Below are positions 25,579 to 34,827 of a stretch of 64,000 bases of DNA, in pieces; the stretch's first letter is position 1, and each line of letters begins with the position of its first letter. The position numbers were made by a program, and so were the translations under genes. Below the pieces are notes generated by a model. The model was not told where the DNA came from. It was given only the letters and a program-made list of their open reading frames with translations, and ran no database searches. The DNA comes from Saccharofermentans sp. (GTDB taxonomy: Bacteria > Bacillota > Clostridia > Saccharofermentanales > Saccharofermentanaceae). The stretch lies in the NCBI GenBank assembly GCA_024688685.1, contig JAILDX010000026.1, positions 1-64,000 of the forward strand. Direction: 5' to 3'.

Positions 25579-28082
25579 GGCTTTACACCAAACTCCTGCG
25601 GCATATTATTGTACACGGGTATAACGAACTCGAAGCTGTTGCCCAGCTGGTTCGTGTTAAGGTAACTCTTATAATACCTGTATCCTTCGGAATAAGCCAT
25701 CATAATATATCCTGCATACTGATGATCATAAAGAGCTGTTCCGTTATCGACAACATCAAACTTCTGGAAATACAGAGTATCCTGTCCGTTGTTTATATAG
25801 CCATTGGCGATCCAGAGCGCACCGCCTGTAATCGCCTTGTCGATGGAATCCCATGGGAGCAGATATCCCGCTTCTCTCTCCGTGATCTCCTGTGCCTCGG
25901 GATCGTTGCCCCACCTTGCATATTTGGCACCGTTCAGAACAGGGCCGCCTGCCGCAGTTGAGGCATACGCACCGATGTTGTAATAGTTATAGTATCCTTC
26001 GTAACCCGATACCGTTCCGTGTGCAAGATTGGACGCGCCGTTAAAGCCCATCTCCTGAAGGATCCTGCTCGCCAGCAGATAAGGTGATACGCCGGATGTC
26101 TCAGCGGCATTATAGATCGCCTCGGCATAATCGTATTCATCAGTATCCATAAAGGATCCGCTAATCATCGATCTGATGCCGTCCTTTGTGTGATATAAGG
26201 GATTGAACGACTGTCTCTCGAACATGAACACGCGCTCGACCGTAAGGAAGTTACGCGGGTCAAGATAGTATCTGATGACTTCAGGCTTGACCGCCATCCA
26301 GTCAGGAGCATCATAGATCCTCGAATCAGGCTTAACGTAAGACGGATTGTAAGTAAATGTCGCAAGACTTCTTCCGCCTGAATCCTGAACCTCTACAACG
26401 TCCTCAAAACTGACTCCGACATTATATGCGGTAAAAGCGTATTCGGGATGCTGGATGTGGAGAAGTATCAGTCCGCTGTAATACGACTCAGGGAAATTGG
26501 CAAGTGTATTGCGCGCAAAACTGCTGCCGTCATCACCGCATAGGAAATACAGAGAATATTCCTTCTCCTCGCCGCTGAACGACTTAAGATGAACATTTAC
26601 CGTATTTATACCTTCCGACAATTCAAATAGTGTTCCGTCTCCCGTATCAGTTCCGCTTCTTCCGTCCTTTGTGATCGTCACCTCTGACGCATATCCTTCA
26701 AGAGAAACTGCCGATACAGTTACAGGAACAGCCTCTCTCAAGTAGTAAGCATATTCCATCGTTGCGGAATCAAATCCCGGCCATATCTTCATCTTCTCGC
26801 CCGACGATGAATCCTTAACGCTCATATCATAAAGGGTGGCATTGAGAGGGAGCAGCGTGATGTCAGATGTCCCGGCTTCGAAGAGGTCATTATTCTCATC
26901 GATCATCCTTACGGTCTGATCATCCTTCTGCACAACAGCCATATATGTTCCGTTATAGCGTACCGCATCACAGCTCGTAAGCATCGTATAGTTAACATCA
27001 TCCGTGAGAGGCACGCCTGACGCTCTCTCAACCCTTACATAGAAACAGTTGGAAATGCCCTCGATACCTGTCTCCTCAACGGCAGCAGCAATATCCTGAG
27101 CCTTTCCTCTGAGCACTTCATATTCCGAATCCTTAAGGTCATTTGTTCCGATATTATTGCCATACAGATCATAAAGTGATACCTTGATATCCCTGCTCAT
27201 TCCCGCGAAATTAACATAAGCATCCCTGTCTTCACAGTTGAATCTGTACCACATGGATTCAGTTCCGGAAGGAAGTGTTCCCGGCACTGCGCGGTCATTA
27301 TCGAGAAGGTCAAACTCCGGTATGTCAGTCTTGCCACATCGCAGTATCGAACTGACACCGCCTGCGTTCCTGAATAATATGCTTATATCATGATTACCTG
27401 ATGATGACTCGGATGTATCCCATGAAAGCTCAAATTCCTTAGCACCGTCAGGAAGCTCCTGACCGCTCTCCTTATAAATGAAACAACCGTGACAGAGAGC
27501 ACCGTCAACAAGGACGTCTGCCCTTATGTCCCTGCCTTCATATCTGATGACTCCTGTCGTTGTCTTGATGCCCATAAGAACACGTCCATCGTGTGAGAAC
27601 TCTTCGCTGAGCATGACCTCCCCGCTGAAGCCTCCGCTTCCGTTGACATTGCCCGTCGTCCTGTAGCTTCTGTCTATATCCTTCAGGAGTGAGTTGACCG
27701 CGTACTGCCTTGTCGACGCACTGCACATTGCAGATATATCCAGTTCCCTGGAAGTATCGGATTCACCATAGATAACACTGACCAGATCTCTTGCAAACTG
27801 GCTGTTATCCTCGCAGCTCAGCTGATACTTCGGAGACTCAAAAACGGATACGAGATAATCTGAAAGTGAGTACATTCCTCCGTCGATCCTGGATGCCGCA
27901 CACGAGGCTGTTCCCGTTAACTGTTCTGCGCGGGCAACCATGGCCTTGCCCCGGTCATCAAGTGATCCGGGCGTGCCTGCAACGAACAGTTTTATCAGGA
28001 GAAAAACTGTGCACAGAATGCTCAGCAGAACAAAGCCTATCGCAAAGACAAGATACTCCGGACGCCTCTTTCCTTTCATCAT
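25575..28082 (-). CDS. Membrane-anchored N-acetylglucosaminidase with cadherin-like domain
   Basis: A membrane helix at residues ~12-34 anchors the protein. A middle region contains a cadherin-like beta-sandwich (STMEYAYYLREAVPVTVSAV to KEYSLYFLCG). Residues ~640-800 form a LytD/LytG-type beta-N-acetylglucosaminidase domain: YAEAIYNAAETSGVSPYLLA, ILQEMG with a likely catalytic Glu, YYNYYNIGAYAS and GGALWIANGYINNGQ. It would cut peptidoglycan glycan strands during growth. It overlaps the HD-domain gene upstream and the cohesin-like gene downstream by 4 bp each, so it is within one tight operon. GGCAAAGGAAAG precedes it within the upstream gene. Confidence 0.85.
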   Translation of the reverse strand: MMKGKRRPEYLVFAIGFVLLSILCTVFLLIKLFVAGTPGSLDDRGKAMVARAEQLTGTASCAASRIDGGMYSLSDYLVSVFESPKYQLSCEDNSQFARDLVSVIYGESDTSRELDISAMCSASTRQYAVNSLLKDIDRSYRTTGNVNGSGGFSGEVMLSEEFSHDGRVLMGIKTTTGVIRYEGRDIRADVLVDGALCHGCFIYKESGQELPDGAKEFELSWDTSESSSGNHDISILFRNAGGVSSILRCGKTDIPEFDLLDNDRAVPGTLPSGTESMWYRFNCEDRDAYVNFAGMSRDIKVSLYDLYGNNIGTNDLKDSEYEVLRGKAQDIAAAVEETGIEGISNCFYVRVERASGVPLTDDVNYTMLTSCDAVRYNGTYMAVVQKDDQTVRMIDENNDLFEAGTSDITLLPLNATLYDMSVKDSSSGEKMKIWPGFDSATMEYAYYLREAVPVTVSAVSLEGYASEVTITKDGRSGTDTGDGTLFELSEGINTVNVHLKSFSGEEKEYSLYFLCGDDGSSFARNTLANFPESYYSGLILLHIQHPEYAFTAYNVGVSFEDVVEVQDSGGRSLATFTYNPSYVKPDSRIYDAPDWMAVKPEVIRYYLDPRNFLTVERVFMFERQSFNPLYHTKDGIRSMISGSFMDTDEYDYAEAIYNAAETSGVSPYLLASRILQEMGFNGASNLAHGTVSGYEGYYNYYNIGAYASTAAGGPVLNGAKYARWGNDPEAQEITEREAGYLLPWDSIDKAITGGALWIANGYINNGQDTLYFQKFDVVDNGTALYDHQYAGYIMMAYSEGYRYYKSYLNTNQLGNSFEFVIPVYNNMPQEFGVKP

Positions 28083-28711
28083 TCCTTACCGTTAAGCTGA
28101 TCAAGATTGTACTCAAATGCAGGAATGTATTTCTTCATAAACTCCTGCGCTTCTTCAAGGCCGAGCTTGTCGATCGACTTCTCAAGTGTCTTCATCGCGG
28201 AAGCAAACTCCGTGCTTCCCGAAGACTTCTCACGTATGCACTTAATGTATGCGGAGATCTTATCTGCCGCCTTAACGATCTTCTTCATCACCTCATCATT
28301 CTTTCCTTTGAAAGAAGGATCAAGGAGATCAAGATAACCGGCCTGAAGTTCATCCGGAAGGAGACTTACGAGTGAATGTGCCGCCTCGGATTCAACCTCC
28401 TTGTATGCGTTCTTTATCTCTTCATTGCGGTACTTGATAGGTGTGGGAAGATCTCCCGTAAGGATCTCTGTACAATCGTGATAAAGGCCGTATGCTGCCG
28501 CCTTGAAAGGATCTATCATCTCGAATCCTTCCTCATCCTTGTGGTTGTCGTTATACATATTTGCCAGACACTGCGCAATAACCGCAACGTCGAAGCTGTG
28601 CTCCTTTATGTTCTCGACTCTTGAGTTGCGCATAAGACCCCAGCGGGAAATATACTGCATCCTGTCGAGCATCGCAAAAAAACCGTAAACCTCTTTCTTA
28701 TTCTTACCCAT
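28079..28711 (-). CDS. HD-domain 5'-nucleotidase, YfbR type
   Basis: YfbR-like enzymes remove phosphate from deoxyribonucleoside 5'-monophosphates. HD-domain ligands are visible: EHSFDVA (first His), LYHDCTEILTGDLPTPIKY (His-Asp and the family-specific TGD.PTP.K block) and the later Asp in KAADKISAYIKC. Length 210 is slightly above the E. coli enzyme. GGGAGAAG precedes the ATG. It follows the dGTPase gene by 20 bp, so the operon start encodes two deoxynucleotide-degrading enzymes side by side. Confidence 0.9.
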   Translation of the reverse strand: MGKNKKEVYGFFAMLDRMQYISRWGLMRNSRVENIKEHSFDVAVIAQCLANMYNDNHKDEEGFEMIDPFKAAAYGLYHDCTEILTGDLPTPIKYRNEEIKNAYKEVESEAAHSLVSLLPDELQAGYLDLLDPSFKGKNDEVMKKIVKAADKISAYIKCIREKSSGSTEFASAMKTLEKSIDKLGLEEAQEFMKKYIPAFEYNLDQLNGKE

Positions 28712-28731
28712 CTTCTCCCTGCTTTCTGCAA

Positions 28732-29952
28732 TTAATTCTTGTAAAGTTCATTAAAACAGTCTGTCGCAAACTGATCCGTCATGCCTGCGATAAAATCAGT
28801 TACCTTGACCGCATCAGGGCAGTCAGGCTCCGGGTGTGCGATATAGAACTTCGCAAACTTACGGATTGCATCCTTATTCGAATCAGCCGCCTTATCGATA
28901 TCTGCAGTTGCATCAAGGAATGCCAAGAACAGACCTTTGATCATTATCTCAACCGTGCTCTCAAAGACCTTGACCTTCTTTGCCTGATAGATCTGATTGA
29001 CATTCGTCTCAAGAAATGTCTGCAGAGCTTTTGCTGTTCTGTCTGACATCCTTATCTCGTCCCTCGAAAGGCTGTTGTTGATGATATCCTCAACGAGTGT
29101 GTTGATCATCTGTGAGTTGTTGTTGCCAAGCACCTTGGCTGCTTCAGGCGCAAAGTCGCTCCTGTTCTCGATAACGCCCGTCCTCAGCGCATCTTCTATA
29201 TCTCTTCCGACATAAGCGATCTTGTCGGCAAATCTTACCACGCAGCCCTCAAGAGTTGCAGGCGCACTCCTCTGAGACTTGGGAATGAGATAAGACACTT
29301 CACTGTCAGGCTTATCGCGGAAAGGAACAAGAGACTTCTCATCGTATATCTCTCCGCAGTGCGACAGGATACCGTCCCTGACCTCAAATGTCAGATTGAG
29401 TCCCGATCCGTCTCCCCTGCTCTCCAGAACATCTATTACACGGAGGCCGTGAGCCTCATGCTGGAAGAACCTGTCGGGTTCAACTTCCTTCAGACATTTG
29501 TTGAGGATCCTCTCACCGCTGTGCCCGAAAGGGGAATGACCGATGTCATGACCAAGTGCGATCGCCTGGATAAGATCGGTGTTAAGATTGAGTGCCTTGC
29601 CGATAGTTGACGAAATATAGTAAACATAAAGAACGTGCTCAAGCCTTGAACAGATGTGATCGTTCGAAGGGTTGAAAAATACCTGAGTCTTATGCTTAAG
29701 CCTTCTGAATGACTGCGAGAATATGATCCTTCCGATATCACGCTCGTACGGATTACGGATATCATTGTCATGTTCTTCCTTAACCCTTCCTCGCCCGAGA
29801 CTAGCCTTTGCCGCAAAAGATGACAGAGATGCTTCCTTCTCTTTCTTGAGCAGCTCCAGGAGATCGCGGTTAGTATCACTGATACCTTCGCTGATCCTGA
29901 TATCCTTAAAGGCTTCACTGTAAAGCTCAAGCATGCTCAGATAATCACTCAT
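28732..29952 (-). CDS. dgt: Deoxyguanosinetriphosphate triphosphohydrolase (dGTPase family)
   Basis: Family members hydrolyse dNTPs to nucleoside and triphosphate. The N-terminal RNPYERDIGRIIFSQSFRRLKHKTQVF block is the family signature, here cited in part, followed by the HD motif residues in SRLEHVLYV, ALGHDIGHSPFGHSGE and the later Asp in VVRFADKIAYVGRDIEDA. Length 406 fits the shorter dGTPase-like group. GGAGGATAAG lies before the ATG, and an extended -10 box is found 36-44 bp upstream, just after pcrA. It opens the operon that runs to the surface proteins, folC and thrC. Confidence 0.93.
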   Translation of the reverse strand: MSDYLSMLELYSEAFKDIRISEGISDTNRDLLELLKKEKEASLSSFAAKASLGRGRVKEEHDNDIRNPYERDIGRIIFSQSFRRLKHKTQVFFNPSNDHICSRLEHVLYVYYISSTIGKALNLNTDLIQAIALGHDIGHSPFGHSGERILNKCLKEVEPDRFFQHEAHGLRVIDVLESRGDGSGLNLTFEVRDGILSHCGEIYDEKSLVPFRDKPDSEVSYLIPKSQRSAPATLEGCVVRFADKIAYVGRDIEDALRTGVIENRSDFAPEAAKVLGNNNSQMINTLVEDIINNSLSRDEIRMSDRTAKALQTFLETNVNQIYQAKKVKVFESTVEIMIKGLFLAFLDATADIDKAADSNKDAIRKFAKFYIAHPEPDCPDAVKVTDFIAGMTDQFATDCFNELYKN

Positions 29953-29987
29953 AACTACTTATCCTCCGTCATTAAGGCTCAACTATT

Positions 29988-29996
29988 ATTATAACA
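29988..29996 (-). promoter_or_regulatory. Extended -10 promoter of the dgt operon
   Basis: TGTTATAAT on the minus strand sits between the pcrA stop and dgt. No good -35 is present, as is common with extended -10 promoters. A normal leader with GGAGG follows. Confidence 0.6.
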
Positions 29997-29997
29997 T

Positions 29998-32394
29998 TTA
30001 TGATCCCGTATCTTTCCTAAGACCTGCAGCTTTGGCGAGCATATTCTTGCGCATGCCGTCAAAATCGACTGTGATCAGAGCATCTCCTCCGACCTTCTCA
30101 CACTTCAGGATCACGCCATCACCGAATCTGTCATGTACCACACGCATTCCTACGAAGATCTCATCAGGTGTAAGACCGCCTTCCTTGGCAGCCTTGACTG
30201 TATTCGGCTTCGGTCCTCTGTAAACAGACGCAAGCGAATCGTTGATTGTCCTTCTTGCCGCCTCTCTTCCCGGTGCAGGCGATGTACCGGACGGAGCAGG
30301 TCTCTTATCACCCATCTTATACAGAATATCGCTGCTGATCTCCCTTATAAATCTTGAAGGATTATTGCTCTGAGTCTGACCGAATATCATTCTCTGCTTT
30401 GTCATCATGACAAAAAGATCCTTCTCCGCTCTCGTTATGGCAACGTACATAAGACGTCTCTCCTCCTCAAGTTCATCCTGGGTCTGGATCGATCTGTAGC
30501 TCGGGAAGATCGTCTCCTCAGCGCCTGCAATGAAGACCATTCCAAACTCGAGACCTTTTGCACTGTGGATCGACATAAGCCTTACATAATCATCAGTCGT
30601 ATCATCGCGTTCCTCGTCTGTATAGAGCGCGGCATTGGCAACATAGAGAGACAGGATCCCTTCTGTCGTGTCAGCAGTCGCAAATCCCTGTTCAGCCAGA
30701 AGAGCCTTCTCCTCTTCTGTCATCGGCCTTGCTCTGTGGGCATTATCAAACTCGTTTGCTTCAGTCAGCAACTCCTTCAAGTTCTCGACTCTGTCAACGA
30801 TCTCACCCTTCTTCTCTCTCTGCGCGATTATCTCGTTGATCATTCCCGATCTGTCCTGAACATATTCGACAAACCCCGCAAAGTTCATGTTGTCTTCCAG
30901 CAGTTTGTCTCTCATCTCTTCAACAAGATCAGTAAACTCCCTGAGCTTGGAACCTGCCCTCGCAAGTCCTTCATAATCATTGGCATTCTTTGCGATATCA
31001 AACAGACTGATGCCCGTCTCTGCACCGATCAGCTTCATCTTGTCCAGAGTGGTGTCACCGATACCTCTTCTTGGCACGTTGATAACTCTCTCAAAAGCGA
31101 TGTTATCGTTACTGTCATTTATGATCCTCAGATATGCCAGAAGGTCCTTGATCTCCTTACGGTCATAGAACCTCAGACCGCCATATACCCTGAACGGTAT
31201 CTCACGCTGTCTTAACGAACTCTCTATTGAACGGGACAGAGCATTGATCCTGTACAGAACAGCACAGTCAGAATACTTGTACTTACCCTTCTGAACGGCC
31301 TGATTGATCGTCGCCGCGATGAAATCAGCCTCGCCCATCTGGCTGTCGGTATTGACCACCACGATCTTGTGCCCCATATCACGTGATGTGCGGAGCTCCT
31401 TCTTCTTCCTCTTCTTGTTGTTGGCGATAACCTGATTCGCAGCTTCAAGGATATATCCCGTGGATCTGTAATTCTCAACGAGCTTGATGACCTTGCATCC
31501 CGGAAAATCCTTCTCAAAGTTCAGGATCATCCTGACGTCAGCGCCTCTGAACGAATAGATCGACTGGTCGTCATCACCGACAACGCAGATATTGCCAAGC
31601 TTCTTAGCCAGCAGCATTACCGCCTTGTACTGCGGAAGGTTCGTATCCTGATACTCATCGACCATAATGTACCTGAACTTCTCCTGATACATATCGAGTA
31701 TCTCAGGATTCTCTTCGAGCAGCCTTACCATATTAAGAAGGATGTCATCAAAATCCATCGCGTTATTCTGCAGCAGCTTCTCGTTATACTTCCTGTACAC
31801 CTTCGCATACACGGTCATGGCATAATCACCTGATGTGCTCTTGCTGTACTCTTCAACGCCTATCATCTTGTTCTTGGCAGCCGAGATCTCATACTGGATG
31901 CTGCGCGCCTTAAACTTCTTCTCGTCGATATCGAGCTCCTTCATTGAATCCTTGACGAGCTTTGTCTGGTCATCCGAATCGATGATCGTAAAACTCTCCG
32001 TGTATCCCAGAAGCTCTGCGTGCTTCCTCAGGATCCTCGAGAAAATGCTGTGAAACGTGCCACACCATATATACTTCGAACTGTCACCTACAAGGGAAGT
32101 GATCCTCTCCCTCATCTCATTGGCAGCCTTATTCGTAAATGTTATGGCAAGGATCTGCCACGGACGGACCTGATGCTGCTTCATCATGTAGGCGATCCTG
32201 TAGGTGATGACCCTCGTCTTGCCTGAGCCTGCGCCGGCAAGTATGAGCAGAGGTCCGTCAAGGTGTGTTACCGCATCCCTCTGTTCGTCATTAAGACTCT
32301 CCAGAAGCTCTGACGCATCCTCTGATGATGATCCTGAGGTGCCTTCGTAGATGCTCCTGATATCACTGAAAAACTCGTTGCTGTTATCTTCCAA
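29998..32394 (-). CDS. pcrA: ATP-dependent DNA helicase PcrA/UvrD
   Basis: PcrA unwinds DNA 3'-5' in nucleotide excision repair and plasmid replication and removes RecA. Superfamily I motifs are present: Walker A AGAGSGKT (53-60), TFTNKAANEM, VDEYQDTN, VGDDDQSIYSFRGA, VENYRS and the C-terminal MSIHSAKGLEF and VAITRA. Length 798 includes a ~28-residue acidic N-terminal extension and a linker before the C-terminal Tudor-like domain (DEIFVGMRVVHDRFGDG). It uses a TTG start with GGAG upstream. Monocistronic, with its own extended -10 promoter. Confidence 0.97.
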   Translation of the reverse strand: MEDNSNEFFSDIRSIYEGTSGSSSEDASELLESLNDEQRDAVTHLDGPLLILAGAGSGKTRVITYRIAYMMKQHQVRPWQILAITFTNKAANEMRERITSLVGDSSKYIWCGTFHSIFSRILRKHAELLGYTESFTIIDSDDQTKLVKDSMKELDIDEKKFKARSIQYEISAAKNKMIGVEEYSKSTSGDYAMTVYAKVYRKYNEKLLQNNAMDFDDILLNMVRLLEENPEILDMYQEKFRYIMVDEYQDTNLPQYKAVMLLAKKLGNICVVGDDDQSIYSFRGADVRMILNFEKDFPGCKVIKLVENYRSTGYILEAANQVIANNKKRKKKELRTSRDMGHKIVVVNTDSQMGEADFIAATINQAVQKGKYKYSDCAVLYRINALSRSIESSLRQREIPFRVYGGLRFYDRKEIKDLLAYLRIINDSNDNIAFERVINVPRRGIGDTTLDKMKLIGAETGISLFDIAKNANDYEGLARAGSKLREFTDLVEEMRDKLLEDNMNFAGFVEYVQDRSGMINEIIAQREKKGEIVDRVENLKELLTEANEFDNAHRARPMTEEEKALLAEQGFATADTTEGILSLYVANAALYTDEERDDTTDDYVRLMSIHSAKGLEFGMVFIAGAEETIFPSYRSIQTQDELEEERRLMYVAITRAEKDLFVMMTKQRMIFGQTQSNNPSRFIREISSDILYKMGDKRPAPSGTSPAPGREAARRTINDSLASVYRGPKPNTVKAAKEGGLTPDEIFVGMRVVHDRFGDGVILKCEKVGGDALITVDFDGMRKNMLAKAAGLRKDTGS

Positions 32395-32432
32395 GGTAAG
32401 AAATCTCCATAATATCTTTTTATTATTTAATT

Positions 32433-32441
32433 ATTATAGCA
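32433..32441 (-). promoter_or_regulatory. Extended -10 promoter of pcrA
   Basis: TGCTATAAT on the minus strand, about 38 bp before the TTG start and followed by GGAG. No convincing -35. Confidence 0.55.
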
Positions 32442-32473
32442 CGGGTTTTATCCTATTAATGTCCCACATTAAC

Positions 32474-32505
32474 AAAGGGCTGTCTCATTTCTGAAACAGC
32501 CCTTT
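32474..32505 (-). terminator. Terminator of pta-ackA
   Basis: AAAGGGCTGT (32474-32483) pairs with ACAGCCCTTT (32496-32505) around a 12-base loop, 25 bp after the ackA stop. The following minus-strand bases TTTGTTAATG are only moderately T rich, so efficiency may be partial. Confidence 0.6.
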
Positions 32506-32529
32506 AAAAATCTTATCAGCAAAATCTTA

Positions 32530-33720
32530 TCAGTCGATAAGAGCCTTTGTCTCCTGAGCGATCGCAAGCTCCTCGTTTGTAGGGATAACAACGATCTTAA
32601 CCTTGGAATCATCTGCACTGATGACTGACTCGGAACGGTTGCCGTCGTTCTTTGAAGGATCGATCTTCGCGCCGATGAATGCGAGAGGCTCGATCATCTG
32701 CTCTCTGATCTTCCATGTGTTCTCACCGATACCTGCCGTAAAGACGATAACATCAACACCGCCCATAGCTGCAGCATAGGAACCGATGATCTTCTGGCCC
32801 TGATATACGAACATATCAAGTGCGAGCTGAGCGCGCTCGTTGCCCTCGTTTGCTGCCTTCTCAAGATCACGGAAGTCTGAACCGACACCTGAAATTCCGA
32901 GAACTCCGCTCTTCTTGTTCATAAGAGTATCCATCTCCTCAGCTGTCTTGCCCTCTCTCTTCTGGATGAAAGGAACGATAGCTGGATCGATGTCACCTGT
33001 TCTCGTACCCATGCAGATACCTGCGAGAGGTGTAAGACCCATTGATGTATCAACGCACTTGCCGTCCTTAACAGCTGCAAAAGAAGAACCGTTGCCGAGG
33101 TGGCATGTGATCATCTTGAGACCCTCAGCCTCAAGTCCCAGGAACTCCCTTGCACGCTTTGAAACATATCTGTGACTTGTTCCGTGGAAGCCGTATCTTC
33201 TGATGGAGTACTTCTCATAGTACTCATAAGGAAGAGCATACATAAATGCCTTCGGGGGCATTGTCTGATGGAATGCCGTATCGAAAACTGCTACCTGGGG
33301 TGTACCTGCAGGAAGTGCAGCCTCACAAGCCTCGATACCGATAAGGTTAGCGGGATTGTGGAGAGGACCGAGATCGAAACACTCTCTGATAACTCTCTTA
33401 ACATCGTCATTAACGATAACTGACTCGCTGTAGTACTTACCTGCATGGAGAACTCTGTGACCTACTGCTGCGATCTCGGAAACATCCTTGATAACGCCTG
33501 TCTCAGGATCTGTGAGCTGATCGAGAACGAGCTTTACTGCAGCCTTGTGATCAGGAAGTGCAACATCCTTGTTGAGATCTGCGCTGCTTGTCTTGTAAGA
33601 AAGCTTTCCGTCGATACCGATACGGTCTGCATTACCCTTTGCGAGTACTGTGCCGTTGTCGATGTCAAAGAGCTGGAACTTGCAGGAAGAGCTTCCGCAG
33701 TTGATTACCAAAATATTCAT
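32530..33720 (-). CDS. ackA: Acetate kinase
   Basis: AckA makes ATP and acetate from acetyl phosphate, the energy-yielding end of mixed-acid or acetogenic fermentation. Signatures: NILVINCGSSSCKFQLF at the N-terminus (phosphate-binding), GFHGTSHRYVS with the catalytic His, HLGNGSS, and TAGIGEN near the C-terminus. Length 396 is standard. CGGAGGTAGAATCAAT precedes the ATG. It lies 21 bp after pta and is co-transcribed with it. The pair indicates acetate formation from acetyl-CoA. Confidence 0.98.
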   Translation of the reverse strand: MNILVINCGSSSCKFQLFDIDNGTVLAKGNADRIGIDGKLSYKTSSADLNKDVALPDHKAAVKLVLDQLTDPETGVIKDVSEIAAVGHRVLHAGKYYSESVIVNDDVKRVIRECFDLGPLHNPANLIGIEACEAALPAGTPQVAVFDTAFHQTMPPKAFMYALPYEYYEKYSIRRYGFHGTSHRYVSKRAREFLGLEAEGLKMITCHLGNGSSFAAVKDGKCVDTSMGLTPLAGICMGTRTGDIDPAIVPFIQKREGKTAEEMDTLMNKKSGVLGISGVGSDFRDLEKAANEGNERAQLALDMFVYQGQKIIGSYAAAMGGVDVIVFTAGIGENTWKIREQMIEPLAFIGAKIDPSKNDGNRSESVISADDSKVKIVVIPTNEELAIAQETKALID

Positions 33721-33741
33721 ATTGATTCTACCTCCGTTATA

Positions 33742-34740
33742 TCAGCCCTGTGCCTGAGCCTGTACTGCTGTAATAGCGATAACACCAACGATATCCTTTG
33801 CAGAGCATCCTCTGGAAAGATCGTTAACGGGCTTTGCAATACCCTGGCACATAGGTCCGTAAGCCTCAGCCTTAGCAAGTCTCTGAACGAGCTTATAGCC
33901 GATGTTGCCTGCGTCGAGGTCGGGGAAGATAAGAACATTAGCCTTGCCTGCAACCTTTGAATCAGGAGCTTTTGAAGCGCCGATCGAAGGTACCATTGCA
34001 GCGTCTGCCTGAAGCTCACCGTCGATAGCGAACTGAGGATACTGCTCCTTTGCGATCTTTGTTGCCTCAACAACCTTTGTAACGTCATCGTGCTTTGCTG
34101 AACCCATTGATGAGTGTGAGAGCATAGCAACAACAGGATCCTTGCCTACGAGAAGCTTGAATGACTCTGCGGAAGAACCTGCGATAGCAGCGAGCTCCTC
34201 AGGGTTGGGATTCTGATTAAGTCCGCAGTCACCGAATACGAATGTGCCGTTGTCGCCCATGTCGCAGTCCGGAACTACCATTACGAAGAAAGCCGAAACA
34301 AGCTTTGTGCCGGGCTTTGTCTTGATGATCTGAAGTGAAGGTCTCAGCGTATTAGCTGTTGAGTGGCAAGCACCGGAAACGATTCCGTCACCGTCGCCCA
34401 TCTTGACCATCATGCAGGCATAGTACATATAATCGCCGAGAACTGTCTCTCTTGCCTGCTCAGGTGTCATACCCTTTGCCTTACGGAGTTCATAGAACTC
34501 GTTTACATAAGTATCTGTCTTCTCATTCTTGAAAGGATCGATGATCGTTGCCTTTGAGATATCAAGTCCTTCACTGTTAGCAGCAACCTCTTCAGGGGTA
34601 CCGATGATAACAAGGTCAGCAATGTCCTCTGCGAGGATCTCAGCAGCTGCCTCAAATGTTCTGCGGTCCATTGATTCGGGAAGGATGATCGTCTTCTTGT
34701 CGGCCTTTGCACGGGCCTTGATGTCGTCAATAAATGCCAT
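33742..34740 (-). CDS. pta: Phosphate acetyltransferase
   Basis: Pta converts acetyl-CoA and phosphate to acetyl phosphate. The single-domain form (332 residues, lacking the N-terminal DRTGG domain of the long enterobacterial form) is seen, with ILPESMDRRTFEAA, the SGACHSTANTLRPSLQIIK block, FGDCGLNQNP and FPDLDAGNIGYKLVQRLA, all diagnostic. AGAGG precedes the ATG, and a strong promoter with TTGAAA and TATAAT boxes stands 59-87 bp upstream. First gene of the pta-ackA operon. Confidence 0.98.
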   Translation of the reverse strand: MAFIDDIKARAKADKKTIILPESMDRRTFEAAAEILAEDIADLVIIGTPEEVAANSEGLDISKATIIDPFKNEKTDTYVNEFYELRKAKGMTPEQARETVLGDYMYYACMMVKMGDGDGIVSGACHSTANTLRPSLQIIKTKPGTKLVSAFFVMVVPDCDMGDNGTFVFGDCGLNQNPNPEELAAIAGSSAESFKLLVGKDPVVAMLSHSSMGSAKHDDVTKVVEATKIAKEQYPQFAIDGELQADAAMVPSIGASKAPDSKVAGKANVLIFPDLDAGNIGYKLVQRLAKAEAYGPMCQGIAKPVNDLSRGCSAKDIVGVIAITAVQAQAQG

Positions 34741-34798
34741 TTTCTTTGCCTCTGAAATAATAGATTTTGTGTTTGAAGTTAATTACACACTAGGAAAA

Positions 34799-34827
34799 AT
34801 TATACTCTTTTAGTGCTCTGTTTTCAA
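34799..34827 (-). promoter_or_regulatory. Promoter of pta-ackA
   Basis: Minus-strand TTGAAA (34822-34827), 17-bp spacer and TATAAT (34799-34804), close to consensus. The -35 box overlaps the stop codon of the upstream gene. Confidence 0.8.

Noticed and set aside
32508..32534. Direct repeat AAATCTTATCAG twice at the ackA end
   Set aside because: Only two short copies, one overlapping the stop region; no link to an element or known regulator.
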